Assembly: GCF_030866825.1 (NCBI RefSeq)
Contig: NZ_CP133020.1
Location: 3,782,001 to 3,846,000 of the forward strand
Reading direction: 5' to 3'
Length of the DNA stretch: 64,000 nt
DNA from: Rathayibacter sp. SW19
Lineage (GTDB): Bacteria > Actinomycetota > Actinomycetes > Actinomycetales > Microbacteriaceae
How positions within the stretch are numbered: position 1 is the stretch's first letter; the number at the start of each line of letters is the position of its first letter. The notes beneath the pieces were generated by a model. That model saw only the letters and a list, made by a program, of their open reading frames with translations, was not told the DNA's origin and did not search any database. This document shows, piece after piece, positions 32,629 to 40,625 of this stretch. The position numbers and the translations under genes were made by a program.

Positions 32629-33648
32629 TCAGGCGGCCGGTGCCGCCGATTCCCGCACGATAAGTTCAGGGACAATGGCGTCTTTATTCGAGTTGGTCCC
32701 GTCCTCCAACTCGCGCAGCAACAGCGCGATCGAACGCTTGCCCAGAAGCGCGAAGTCCTGGCGCACCGTGGTCAGCGGCGGCCAGAAGTGCGCCGCCTCT
32801 GGGATGTCGTCAAAACCAACGACGCTGATGTCTGAGGGGATGGAGCGACCCGCCTCATGGAACGCATGGATCAGACCGAGTGCCATTTGATCATTTGATG
32901 AGAACACCGCCGTGAAATCACGCCGAAGCACGAGCTCGCGGCCGGCGTGGTAGCCGAAATCAGCGGTCCAGTCGCCGAAGACCGGCTCCATCCTCTGCAG
33001 ACCGCTCGACTCCAGCGCGGTCAGATAGCCGCGCAGTCTGGCCTCTGCCTCGAACCAGTCCTGCGGCCCCGCCAGATGAAGGATGTGACGATGGCCCAAA
33101 TCGATCAGGTGCTGCATTGCCGACTGCGCGCCGGCCGACTGGTCGACCATCATGGTGTGGCGGTCAGCACTATGGGCCGACTGCAACGTGACGAACGGAA
33201 CGCCGAGTGAGAGCTCGGCGATCGCATCGGACACGCGCGTTTGCGGCGCAATGATGACAATTCCCTCGACGGCCTGAGCCATCAAGTGATCCACCGCCGC
33301 CGTGATCGACTCGCGCTCGAAGGCGTCGAGGTTTGCAATCGAGACGTAGTAGCCCGCAGCTCGTGCCGCATCCTCGATGCCGTTGATGCTGCTGGCCGGC
33401 CCATAATATGACCCGCTGGCCGCGGCCAGCACACCGATGGTGCGTGAGCGGCTGGTCACCAACATGCGTGCCGCCCGATTCGGGCGGTAGTGCAGCGTCT
33501 CCATCGCCCGCAGCACCCGCTCTTCTGTCGAGGGCCGGAGCGAGGGGTGGTGGTTCAAGACGCGCGACACGGTCTGATGCGAGACCCCAGCGAGGCGCGC
33601 GACATCGCGGAGGTTCGGCGCTCGGCCGGTACCGGAATCCTTGCTCAC
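32629..33648 (-). CDS. LacI-family regulator, probable arabinose repressor
   Basis: 339 residues. DNA-binding domain PNLRDVARLAGVSHQTVSRV with LNHHPSLRPSTEERV, hinge NRAARMLVTSRSRTIGVLAA, and sensor domain landmarks VDHLMAQAVEGIVIIAP, VFSSNDQMALGLIHAF and ISVVGFDDIPEAAHFWPPLT. The GTG at 33648 has GGAAAGG about 11 nt upstream. It sits just upstream of, and on the same strand as, the CUT2 transporter and araBDA. The related sites at 29096 and 32526 are the natural targets. Control by arabinose is inferred from position only. Confidence 0.9.
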   Translation of the reverse strand: MSKDSGTGRAPNLRDVARLAGVSHQTVSRVLNHHPSLRPSTEERVLRAMETLHYRPNRAARMLVTSRSRTIGVLAAASGSYYGPASSINGIEDAARAAGYYVSIANLDAFERESITAAVDHLMAQAVEGIVIIAPQTRVSDAIAELSLGVPFVTLQSAHSADRHTMMVDQSAGAQSAMQHLIDLGHRHILHLAGPQDWFEAEARLRGYLTALESSGLQRMEPVFGDWTADFGYHAGRELVLRRDFTAVFSSNDQMALGLIHAFHEAGRSIPSDISVVGFDDIPEAAHFWPPLTTVRQDFALLGKRSIALLLRELEDGTNSNKDAIVPELIVRESAAPAA

Positions 33649-33707
33649 GCTCGGCCGCCTTTCCGGGTGTGCACGGTCACACCGCTGGTTGTCCCCCCAT
33701 TATGCAC

Positions 33708-33767
33708 GCGGTCCTGAACGCGGTCCTGAACGCGGTCCTGAACGCGGTCTTGAACGCCGTCCTGTTC
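33708..33767. repeat. 12-bp tandem repeat, five units, intergenic
   Basis: Units GCGGTCCTGAAC (three perfect, then GCGGTCTTGAAC and GCCGTCCTGTTC) lie in the 276-bp gap between the LacI gene and the MFS gene. All six frames stay open across the array because the unit is a multiple of three, but no convincing gene covers it. The rest of the gap (33649-33924) shows nothing else recognisable. Confidence 0.85.
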
Positions 33768-33924
33768 CGTCTTGTCGGATACCCGCAAACCGATCACGAT
33801 CCGCGGAAGCCGGTAGCCGGGCGCCCGGCTTCCGCACACCGTGGTCGGCGAGCCACCGTGATCGTCGTCGTGATCGTCTTCCAGCCCAGTCGCATCGCGA
33901 ACGCAGACTGCCGACGCAGGTCGT

Positions 33925-35334
33925 TCAGTTCCGCTGGGCGACCCGCGGTGACGCGGCGAGCGCGACCAGCGCAAGCACCGTGGTCAACGCGAAACAGCCC
34001 GCGAACGGCCACGCGCCGCCGAGCGGCAGCAGAATGGCGAACACGATCGCGGTAGCTGCCAGCGCGATCGACGCGCCGATCGAATCGGCGATGCTCAACG
34101 CGGAACTGTTGAAGCCCTGGTTTTCAACCGTCGAGTACTCAAGCGTCAGCACGCTTGTGCGCGGGTACATCAACCCCATACCGGCCCCGCCGATCGCCCA
34201 GCCGGCGATCGCAAGCGCCGGCGGCAGTGACAAGGCCGCCGTCAATGCTGCGAGCAGAACGGCGACAGACAACATCGACGCGCCTATCCGAAAGCTGCGC
34301 ACGTGCGGCAATTGCGTCGCATATCGGCTCTGTACCCAGGATCCCGCGGCCCAGGTCACCCCCGATGCGGTCAGCGCAAGCCCGGCTCCGGCCGCGACAA
34401 AACCATATTCCTTCGTAAGCATATAAGGGATGTAGACCTCGGCGCCGAAGAACGAGCCGGCCAACAGGCCACGCATCACGATCACGGCAGGCAGCCCGGC
34501 ACGAAGACGCAGTGTGCCGCGCGGCAACAACGGACGCAAGGCGATGACGGCGACCACGATCGCAACGATCGGGCCGATCCAGAAGATCAGACCCGCGGCA
34601 TCCGCGCTGAGGTTGAGACCGAGCACGGCTGCCGCAGCGAGCACCGCCCAGCAAATCCGGCCGAGATTCCACGGAACAGGCGGTGTGGTGCTGGGCTCCT
34701 GCACCAGCGACTTCAACGCCGGAATCACCATCGCGGCGGCCACGAAGACCAGCGCAATGACACCGAGGAAGACCCAGCGCCAGCCGACATAGTCGGCGAC
34801 GAGCCCGGCGATCAGCGGACCGACCATCGATGGAACAACCCAGGCAGCTGCGAATGCAGCGAAGATCGGTGGATGCAGCACCGGCGGATACACCCGCGCG
34901 ATGATGACGTACAGCGCGACCGTCAACCCGCCGGCGCCGAGCCCCTGCACGAGCCGTCCGACGATGAAGATCGCCATGTCGGACGCCGTACCGACGATCG
35001 CCAACCCGACGACAAACGACACAGCGGATGCGTAGAGCGCGCCACGCGGACCGCTGCGGTCCGACCAATTGCCGGCCAGCACCATCCCGACCACGCCGAC
35101 CGCGAGCGGCCCCGCGAATGCCAGAGCGTAGACGGAGGCGCCGTTCAACTCCACGCTGATCATCGGCATGATGGTCGTCACGGCCATCGACTCGAACGCA
35201 GCCAGCGTCACGAGGGCGCACATGCCGATGCTGATCCAGAGGTATTCGCGGCCGAAAACGCCTGCTGGCTTGGCGGAACGCGCAGGGCGCCCGGAATTGC
35301 CGGAGCGCTCGGCGGTGGTCTTGTCAGCTGTCAC
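33925..35334 (-). CDS. MFS transporter (DHA2-like drug/solute exporter)
   Basis: 469 residues with about 12-14 membrane helices. The loop 2-3 motif GNWSDRSGPRGALY is the MFS A-motif variant, and RLVQGLGAGGLTVALYVIIARVYPP carries the B/C-like motifs of proton-driven exporters. The first helix region (CALVTLAAFESMAVTTIMPMI) matches DHA2-type efflux proteins, in which the conserved Asp is often replaced. The start is GTG at 35334 with only a weak ribosome site. The substrate is unknown. It is a single gene; the repressor next to it belongs to the arabinose cluster and is unlikely to regulate it. Confidence 0.9.
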   Translation of the reverse strand: MTADKTTAERSGNSGRPARSAKPAGVFGREYLWISIGMCALVTLAAFESMAVTTIMPMISVELNGASVYALAFAGPLAVGVVGMVLAGNWSDRSGPRGALYASAVSFVVGLAIVGTASDMAIFIVGRLVQGLGAGGLTVALYVIIARVYPPVLHPPIFAAFAAAWVVPSMVGPLIAGLVADYVGWRWVFLGVIALVFVAAAMVIPALKSLVQEPSTTPPVPWNLGRICWAVLAAAAVLGLNLSADAAGLIFWIGPIVAIVVAVIALRPLLPRGTLRLRAGLPAVIVMRGLLAGSFFGAEVYIPYMLTKEYGFVAAGAGLALTASGVTWAAGSWVQSRYATQLPHVRSFRIGASMLSVAVLLAALTAALSLPPALAIAGWAIGGAGMGLMYPRTSVLTLEYSTVENQGFNSSALSIADSIGASIALAATAIVFAILLPLGGAWPFAGCFALTTVLALVALAASPRVAQRN

Positions 35335-35388
35335 AGCTTCGACTTTACGTGGTCGTGAAGCGTGGCGGCGTGCGCCAGTTCATGTAGC

Positions 35389-35411
35389 GTGCGCCAGTTG
35401 GACTGGCGCAC
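35389..35411. repeat. Dispersed hairpin element, copy 2
   Basis: Perfect 10-bp arms GTGCGCCAGT and ACTGGCGCAC around TGG, with an extra half-copy (GTGCGCCAGTT) just upstream and a GTGGCGCTGGCGC just downstream. The core matches the element at 12123. Confidence 0.65.
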
Positions 35412-35465
35412 GACACCTGAAGTGGCGCTGGCGCGCGCCGCCCACCGAAATCGTGACCTTCCGGC

Positions 35466-35526
35466 CGCGACCCGTCACGTTTGGCGCGGATTCTGGGCCC
35501 TTTCCCGCCAATCGTGACGGGTCGCG
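35466..35526 (-). terminator. Long inverted repeat downstream of the cystathionine gamma-synthase gene
   Basis: 21-nt arms (35466-35486 and 35506-35526) pair at 20 of 21 positions around a 19-nt loop; the outer part reads CGCGACCCGTCACG. It lies 40 bp after the stop codon of the gamma-synthase gene. It may end that transcript, but the arms are unusually long and lack a U tract, so a small mobile-type element is an alternative. Confidence 0.55.
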
Positions 35527-35565
35527 GGAACTCGCTGTGCGGCGCGATACAGCCCGTTCAGTGCG

Positions 35566-36765
35566 TCAACTCGTGGCAGCAGCCAGCGCCTGGTCGAGGT
35601 CGGCGATCAAGTCGCCGATCGACTCGATGCCGACCGACAGGCGCACGACGCTCGGCGAGATCGCCAACGGTGTGCCCTTCACCGATGCGTGCGTCATCTC
35701 AGACGGGTAGCCGATCAAAGACTCGACACCGCCGAGCGATTCCGCCAGCTGGAACACCCGCGTCGACTCCGCGAACGAGCGCGCGGCTGCTTCTCCGCCG
35801 GCGAGTGACACGGACAGCATCCCGCCGAACCCGCTCATCTGTCGTGCGGCCAGCTCGTGTCCGGGATGTGAGGGCAAGCCCGGGTAGTACACCGCATCGA
35901 TCGCCGGATGCGCATCCAGATGTTCCGCGATCGCCTGCGCGTTCTCGGTGTGGCGCTGCATGCGCACGGCAAGAGTCTTGATGCCTCGAATGGTGAGCCA
36001 GGTATCCATTGGGGCGGAGATGGCGCCGGCCGCGAATTGCTGAAAGCCGATCTTCTCGGCGAGGTCGGCGTCGTTCAGAATGACCGCGCCGCCGATCACA
36101 TCGGAGTGGCCGCCGAGATACTTCGTGGTCGAGTGCACGACAACGTCGGCGCCGAGCGCCAACGGTTGCTGCAGCGCGGGGGATGCGAAAGTGTTGTCGA
36201 CGACGACCAGCGCCCCGACGGTGTGGGCGAGTTCGGCGAGCGCCGCGATGTCTGTGATCTTCATCAGCGGGTTGCTCGGTGTTTCGATCCACACGAGCTT
36301 CGTGTTCTCGGTCGAAAGCGCTGCCCGCACGGCTACAACATCTGTCAGTTCGACAGGGGTGTTACGCACGCCCCAGTCTCCGTGCACCCGATTGATCAGT
36401 CGGTGGGTGCCGCCATAGACATCGCCGCCGAGCACAACGTGGTCACCCGGGCGAAGCGTAGCGCGAAGCAAAGCATCCTCTGCGGCGAGACCGGACGCGA
36501 ATGAGAACGCATGGGAGCCGCCCTCGAGCGAGGCCAACAAGGATTCCAGTGCTGAGCGGGTTGGATTGGCACTGCGGCTGTACTCGTAACCGCCGCGCAG
36601 CCCGCCGATGCCGTCTTGCACGAACGTCGACGTCTGATAGATCGGCGGGATGATCGCACCGGTCGTCGGGTCGAACGCCTGCCCTGCATGGATAGCGCGG
36701 GTGTTGAAACCGGCACCGTTGAAACCGGCACCGTTGAATCCAGCACCGTTGAAACCGTCAGTCAT
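35566..36765 (-). CDS. metB: Cystathionine gamma-synthase
   Basis: 399 residues of the Cys/Met-metabolism PLP enzyme family. It joins an O-acylhomoserine with cysteine to form cystathionine. Seen: IIPPIYQTSTF, the YSRSANPTR motif, GGDVYGGTHRL, VVVDNTFASPALQQPL and the PLP lysine K215 in VVHSTTKYLGGHSD. A gamma-lyase activity cannot be excluded from sequence, but pairing with cystathionine beta-synthase fits transsulfuration. The ATG at 36765 has AAGGAG 4-5 nt upstream. The N-terminus is extended by a NGAGF tandem repeat before the family sequence NTRAIHAGQ. Confidence 0.93.
   Translation of the reverse strand: MTDGFNGAGFNGAGFNGAGFNTRAIHAGQAFDPTTGAIIPPIYQTSTFVQDGIGGLRGGYEYSRSANPTRSALESLLASLEGGSHAFSFASGLAAEDALLRATLRPGDHVVLGGDVYGGTHRLINRVHGDWGVRNTPVELTDVVAVRAALSTENTKLVWIETPSNPLMKITDIAALAELAHTVGALVVVDNTFASPALQQPLALGADVVVHSTTKYLGGHSDVIGGAVILNDADLAEKIGFQQFAAGAISAPMDTWLTIRGIKTLAVRMQRHTENAQAIAEHLDAHPAIDAVYYPGLPSHPGHELAARQMSGFGGMLSVSLAGGEAAARSFAESTRVFQLAESLGGVESLIGYPSEMTHASVKGTPLAISPSVVRLSVGIESIGDLIADLDQALAAATS
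36703..36762. repeat. 15-bp tandem repeat at the 5' end of metB
   Basis: Four units of GTTGAAACCGGCACC type (two perfect, two with changes) encode FNGAG repeats immediately after the initiator Met-Thr-Asp-Gly. The unit is in frame and extends the N-terminus. Confidence 0.85.
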
Positions 36766-36857
36766 TTTGCTCCTTGCGTTGTACGACCATTCTCGTCCAG
36801 TTGAGCTGTCGGCCAGCCCGTGTACGGTCATCGACTGTCACAGATGCGTTGTGATGG

Positions 36858-36916
36858 GGTCTCGATACACTCGCCCTTCGGCAAGCTCAGGGACAGGCGC
36901 TCGTTACTCGACCAGC
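36858..36916. repeat. Dispersed repeat, divergent unit, next to the CBS stop codon
   Basis: GGTCTCGATACACTCGCCCT continues to CGTTACTCGACCAGC. It ends 2 bp before the stop codon of the cystathionine beta-synthase gene, so it lies at the 3' border of that gene and upstream of metB. Confidence 0.8.
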
Positions 36917-36918
36917 TG

Positions 36919-38283
36919 TCACGCACTCACGAAGCTGAGCAGGTCGTGGCGGGTGAGCACGGCAACGGGCTTGCCGGCATCCGTCACCAACAGCGCGTTG
37001 GCAGCACCGAGAGCGGAGCGAGCAGCCGAAACAGGCTCGTTCACGCCGATCAGCGGCAGAGGATCTCCGGCGAAGTCGCCGACCTTGTCACCCATCTGCG
37101 CCTGGCCGGCGAAGACTTGCTCAAGCAGCACGCGCTCGTCGAGCGCGCCGACCACCTCGCCGATGACCACGGGCGGCTCCGCGCTGAGGATCGGCAACTG
37201 GGACACGCCGTACTCGGTCATGATCTGTACCACGTCTCGCACCGTGTCGCTCGGATGCGCGTGAACGAGATCCGGCAGGGCACCGGTCTTCGTCGCCACG
37301 ATGTCACGCACCGTCGCCTCGTCTGCGACGTCGCTGAAGCCGTAGGAACGCATCCATTTGTCGTTGAAGATCTTGCCGAGATAGCCGCGCCCGCCATCCG
37401 GCAGCAGCACGACGACGATGTCCTGTGCACTCAGCGTTGCGGCAGCCTTCAGTGCCGCGACTACCGCCATGCCGCTCGAGCCGCCGACGAGCAGGCCCTC
37501 TTCGCGGGCGAGCCTTCTGGTCATCGCGAACGACTCAGCATCCGTCACCGGGATGACCTCGTCGACGACGGATGGGTCGTAGGCGCCCGGCCAGAAGTCC
37601 TCGCCGACGCCCTCGACCAGATACGGTCGGCCGGTTCCGCCCGAGTACACCGAACCCTCCGGGTCGGCACCGATGATGCGAACCCGACCAGCGGATGCCT
37701 CCTTGAGGAACCGACCGGTGCCACTGATCGTGCCGCCCGTTCCGACGCCTGCGACGAAGTGGGTCACCCGTTGGTCGGTGTCACGCCAGATCTCAGGGCC
37801 CGTCGTCTCGTAGTGGCTGAGCGGACCGTTCTGGTTGAAGTACTGGTTCGGCTTGAACGCCCCAGGAATCTCTGCTGCCAGCCGATCCGACACGCTGTAA
37901 TACGAATCAGGGTGTTCAGGAGCAACGGATGTCGGAGTCACCACGATCTCCGCGCCGTACGCGGTGAGCACATTGCGTTTGTCCTCGCCGACCTTGTCCG
38001 GCAACACGAAAACGCAACGGTAGCCGCGCTGCTGAGCTACCAGGGCGAGCCCGACACCGGTGTTGCCGCTCGTCGGCTCGACGATGGTGCCGCCCGGTTT
38101 CAGCAGGCCCTCGCGCTCGGCCGCGTCGATGATCCGCGTTGCGATGCGGTCCTTCGCGGAGCCGCCCGGGTTCAGATACTCGACCTTCACGAGCACGGTG
38201 GCGGCGACGGCATCCGTCACGCGGTGCAGCCGCACGAGCGGCGTGTTGCCGATGAGATCGAGAATGCTGTCAGCGACGTTCAT
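36919..38283 (-). CDS. Cystathionine beta-synthase with CBS domain pair
   Basis: 454 residues. It condenses serine (or O-acetylserine) with homocysteine to cystathionine. Residues 1-320 are the PLP fold type II domain: PLP lysine K44 in PGGSAKDRIA, EPTSGNTGVGLALV asparagine loop, and VGTGGTISGTGRFLKE phosphate-binding loop. Residues from about 330 form two CBS motifs (VHAHPSDTVRDVVQIMTEYG and LIGVNEPVSAARSALGAANA) that could bind an adenosyl ligand. The ATG has AAGGAAA upstream. metB follows after 153 bp on the same strand, giving a transsulfuration pair. Confidence 0.94.
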   Translation of the reverse strand: MNVADSILDLIGNTPLVRLHRVTDAVAATVLVKVEYLNPGGSAKDRIATRIIDAAEREGLLKPGGTIVEPTSGNTGVGLALVAQQRGYRCVFVLPDKVGEDKRNVLTAYGAEIVVTPTSVAPEHPDSYYSVSDRLAAEIPGAFKPNQYFNQNGPLSHYETTGPEIWRDTDQRVTHFVAGVGTGGTISGTGRFLKEASAGRVRIIGADPEGSVYSGGTGRPYLVEGVGEDFWPGAYDPSVVDEVIPVTDAESFAMTRRLAREEGLLVGGSSGMAVVAALKAAATLSAQDIVVVLLPDGGRGYLGKIFNDKWMRSYGFSDVADEATVRDIVATKTGALPDLVHAHPSDTVRDVVQIMTEYGVSQLPILSAEPPVVIGEVVGALDERVLLEQVFAGQAQMGDKVGDFAGDPLPLIGVNEPVSAARSALGAANALLVTDAGKPVAVLTRHDLLSFVSA

Positions 38284-38413
38284 GTCTGTTTCCTTGACGT
38301 TGAGGTGATGTCGGCGCGCGCACGACGGGTCAGCAGCGAGGCTTAAGCCTCAGCGACAACAACACGACGTGTGGCAAGACACAGCGCACAGCCTAGCGGA
38401 TGCCTCGCAGCGC

Positions 38414-40432
38414 CTAGCGTTTGCCGCTCACCTGCGCGTCCGGCTCGGCCAGCACCGACCACGCGGTCTGAAGCTCGATGACGACGCCGGCCAATTGCGG
38501 ATCTTCCGGCAGCACGGGCTCCGCAGGGCTCCTGCCCTCGTGGAGAGCGGCCGACAGCTCGTCCATTGCCGCCACAACGGAGCGTGCCGCCGGCTCTGGT
38601 GGTGCCTGCCCGCCCAGCGCCACGCGGGTCGCCGCTGCGGTGATCGCATCCGTGAGACGTTCCAGCGCAACGATGGCCGGCCACCAGGCGGATGCGCGCG
38701 TGCTGGTCGGTGGCGGCTCTGCGAGCGCCTGCTGCAGCGCTGTTCTCACGTCGGACAGTCGCCGGTACGCACGGCGGCGCGCAGCAGAACGCATGGCGGG
38801 GCGAGACATGGGCCGCGGCGTCGGGCCCGGCGTGGGCCCGGCACCCGAGCGGGGGTCAGCATCCGCATCGAACGCGACCCGCAGATAGATGGTCACCTCG
38901 TCGAGCGCCGTTGCGATGCGCTCACCGATCACGGTGCGCGAGCGCCACGACCCCGGCCACGGCAGGTAGCCGACCAAAAGCACGATGGCGCAGCCGATCG
39001 CGGTGTCCGTCACCCTGGAGAGCACCAGCTGCTGGTCGCCGCGGTTCACCAGGTCGAGTTGGAGAACGATCAGCGGGGTGAGAAAGGTTGCGAACATGCC
39101 GTAGTTGCGCCGGATGCTGATCGGCAGCAGAACGGCGAACGCCGCCATGACGATCAGGATCGGCAGGCCGTACGGCACGAAGACAAGCGCAACTGTGCCG
39201 ATCAGCACGCCGACGATGGTGCCGAGCCCGCGCTGCACCGCGCGTGCGAACACGGAACCGAAGTCCGGCTTGAGCGTGACCGCGACCGTCAGGGTAACCC
39301 AGTAGCTGTGCTCGAGCGGCAGCGCCGCCGCGACGACCTCGGCCACTCCCAGACACAAGACCAGGCGCAGTATCGGCAGCCAGGTGGTCGCACCTCCTGT
39401 GACGGCGTCGCGCAGCGACAGCATCCGATCATGGAGTCTCGGCCTCGATCGCAGCGCCGGTTCACCCGGCGAAGCTCCCGACAGGATCCCGAAGACCACA
39501 CCAACGCGTCGCTCCAACTCTGCGAGCGCCGCGGTCGACCCGACCAATGATCGGATGGCGGTCGTCGTCGGCGCATCCTCCGAGCGCTGCCCGTCGCTCT
39601 GTCGCGGGGCGCTCCCATCGAGCACGTGGTCGGCCACCTGCCGCACCGATGCAGACAACTCCGCCGGAATCAGGCTGCGGTTTCGGATCAAAACCATCGT
39701 CGCCTCAACGATCGGAGTGGCGGCGTTCAGCAGAGCCGCGAGCCTGCGTACCCTGCTGTCTCGGCCGCCTGCCCGCGCCCGAAAGGTGACGACCGTGTCA
39801 TAGGCCGTGTTCATCGCGGCGGTCAGCGCCTGGCGCGCCTGGGCGACTCCTTCACCGCCCGAGGTCTCCATCAGCGCAGCGAGGCAACGGAACACCGCTG
39901 CCACCGCAGTACACTCCGGCATCGTGACCCGGCCGACGCCTGTCACAAGCGACAACAGCAGCGCCCAGGCACCGCCCAGCAGGTAACGCAACGGCGGCAG
40001 CCACCACTCGCCGCCGATGAAGCTCACGCGTGAGGCGATGATCAGGTAGATCAGAAACTGCAGGCTCGCAACGGATGCCACGTTGCTGAGCACACTCACC
40101 AGGCCGCAGATCAGCCCGGCCACGAGCACCGCTGCAACCCCGAGCGGGCCGCGCCCGAGCACGAGGCCGCCGATCGCGAACCCGGATGCGCCCGCAATGG
40201 CGACCGTGCTCAGCCGTCGCACTCGTGACCGGTAGCGCCCGCCTTGATCAGACAGCGACGCAGCCATCGCGCCCATCGAAACCAGCAGGCCGATTCCGAG
40301 TTCGTTCAGTGCCATACCCACGGCTACAGGAGTCACAATGGCGATACCCATGCGCACCGCGAGGCTCCACGGAATCGGTGCCGACTTCGGGCGAAGCAAC
40401 TGACCGACCCAGCCCAGCGCCGGTGTCTTCAT
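38414..40432 (-). CDS. FUSC family membrane protein (fusaric acid resistance/YccS-like)
   Basis: 672 residues in a two-halves design. Helices cluster in residues about 20-170 (IAIVTPVAVGMALNELGIGL onward) and again at about 350-490 (WVTLTVAVTLKPDFGSVFAR, the FUSC signature), separated and followed by soluble segments. Family members are inner-membrane proteins linked to aromatic-acid or drug efflux and envelope stress; the substrate is unknown. There is no clear ribosome site before the ATG. The C-terminal soluble part holds a short GPTPGPTPRP duplication. It is encoded 93 bp downstream of the giant surface-protein gene on the same strand, with no sign of shared function. Confidence 0.88.
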   Translation of the reverse strand: MKTPALGWVGQLLRPKSAPIPWSLAVRMGIAIVTPVAVGMALNELGIGLLVSMGAMAASLSDQGGRYRSRVRRLSTVAIAGASGFAIGGLVLGRGPLGVAAVLVAGLICGLVSVLSNVASVASLQFLIYLIIASRVSFIGGEWWLPPLRYLLGGAWALLLSLVTGVGRVTMPECTAVAAVFRCLAALMETSGGEGVAQARQALTAAMNTAYDTVVTFRARAGGRDSRVRRLAALLNAATPIVEATMVLIRNRSLIPAELSASVRQVADHVLDGSAPRQSDGQRSEDAPTTTAIRSLVGSTAALAELERRVGVVFGILSGASPGEPALRSRPRLHDRMLSLRDAVTGGATTWLPILRLVLCLGVAEVVAAALPLEHSYWVTLTVAVTLKPDFGSVFARAVQRGLGTIVGVLIGTVALVFVPYGLPILIVMAAFAVLLPISIRRNYGMFATFLTPLIVLQLDLVNRGDQQLVLSRVTDTAIGCAIVLLVGYLPWPGSWRSRTVIGERIATALDEVTIYLRVAFDADADPRSGAGPTPGPTPRPMSRPAMRSAARRRAYRRLSDVRTALQQALAEPPPTSTRASAWWPAIVALERLTDAITAAATRVALGGQAPPEPAARSVVAAMDELSAALHEGRSPAEPVLPEDPQLAGVVIELQTAWSVLAEPDAQVSGKR

Positions 40433-40525
40433 GGCGCAAGTTTAAGCGGTCGTGGTGCCGTAGCTCCGGTGGCGGCGAGGGAATGTTCCGCGCGCGAAGG
40501 CGGGAGGCTGCGTCGCGTGGCGACG

Positions 40526-40625
40526 TCAGCGGGAGCGGCCGGTCTCGCGTCGCCGTCGCGGCCGGGCGCGCCGTACGCCGAGACCGAGCAGCGCAAGGCC
40601 TATCACAAGCAGCGCGAGTGGGGTG
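40526..40625 (-). other. C-terminal membrane anchor of the giant protein
   Basis: The last 33 residues are PLALLVIGLALLGLGV followed by RRARPRRRRETGRSR: a single helix and a strongly basic tail, as in cell-surface proteins retained in the membrane. No LPXTG-type sortase motif precedes it (the preceding residues are EESPSFPTP). Confidence 0.8.

Noticed and set aside
33649..34055. Plus-strand small protein containing AVLN repeats
   Set aside because: It depends on the 12-bp tandem repeat for its open frame, has no ribosome site, and runs into the MFS gene on the other strand.
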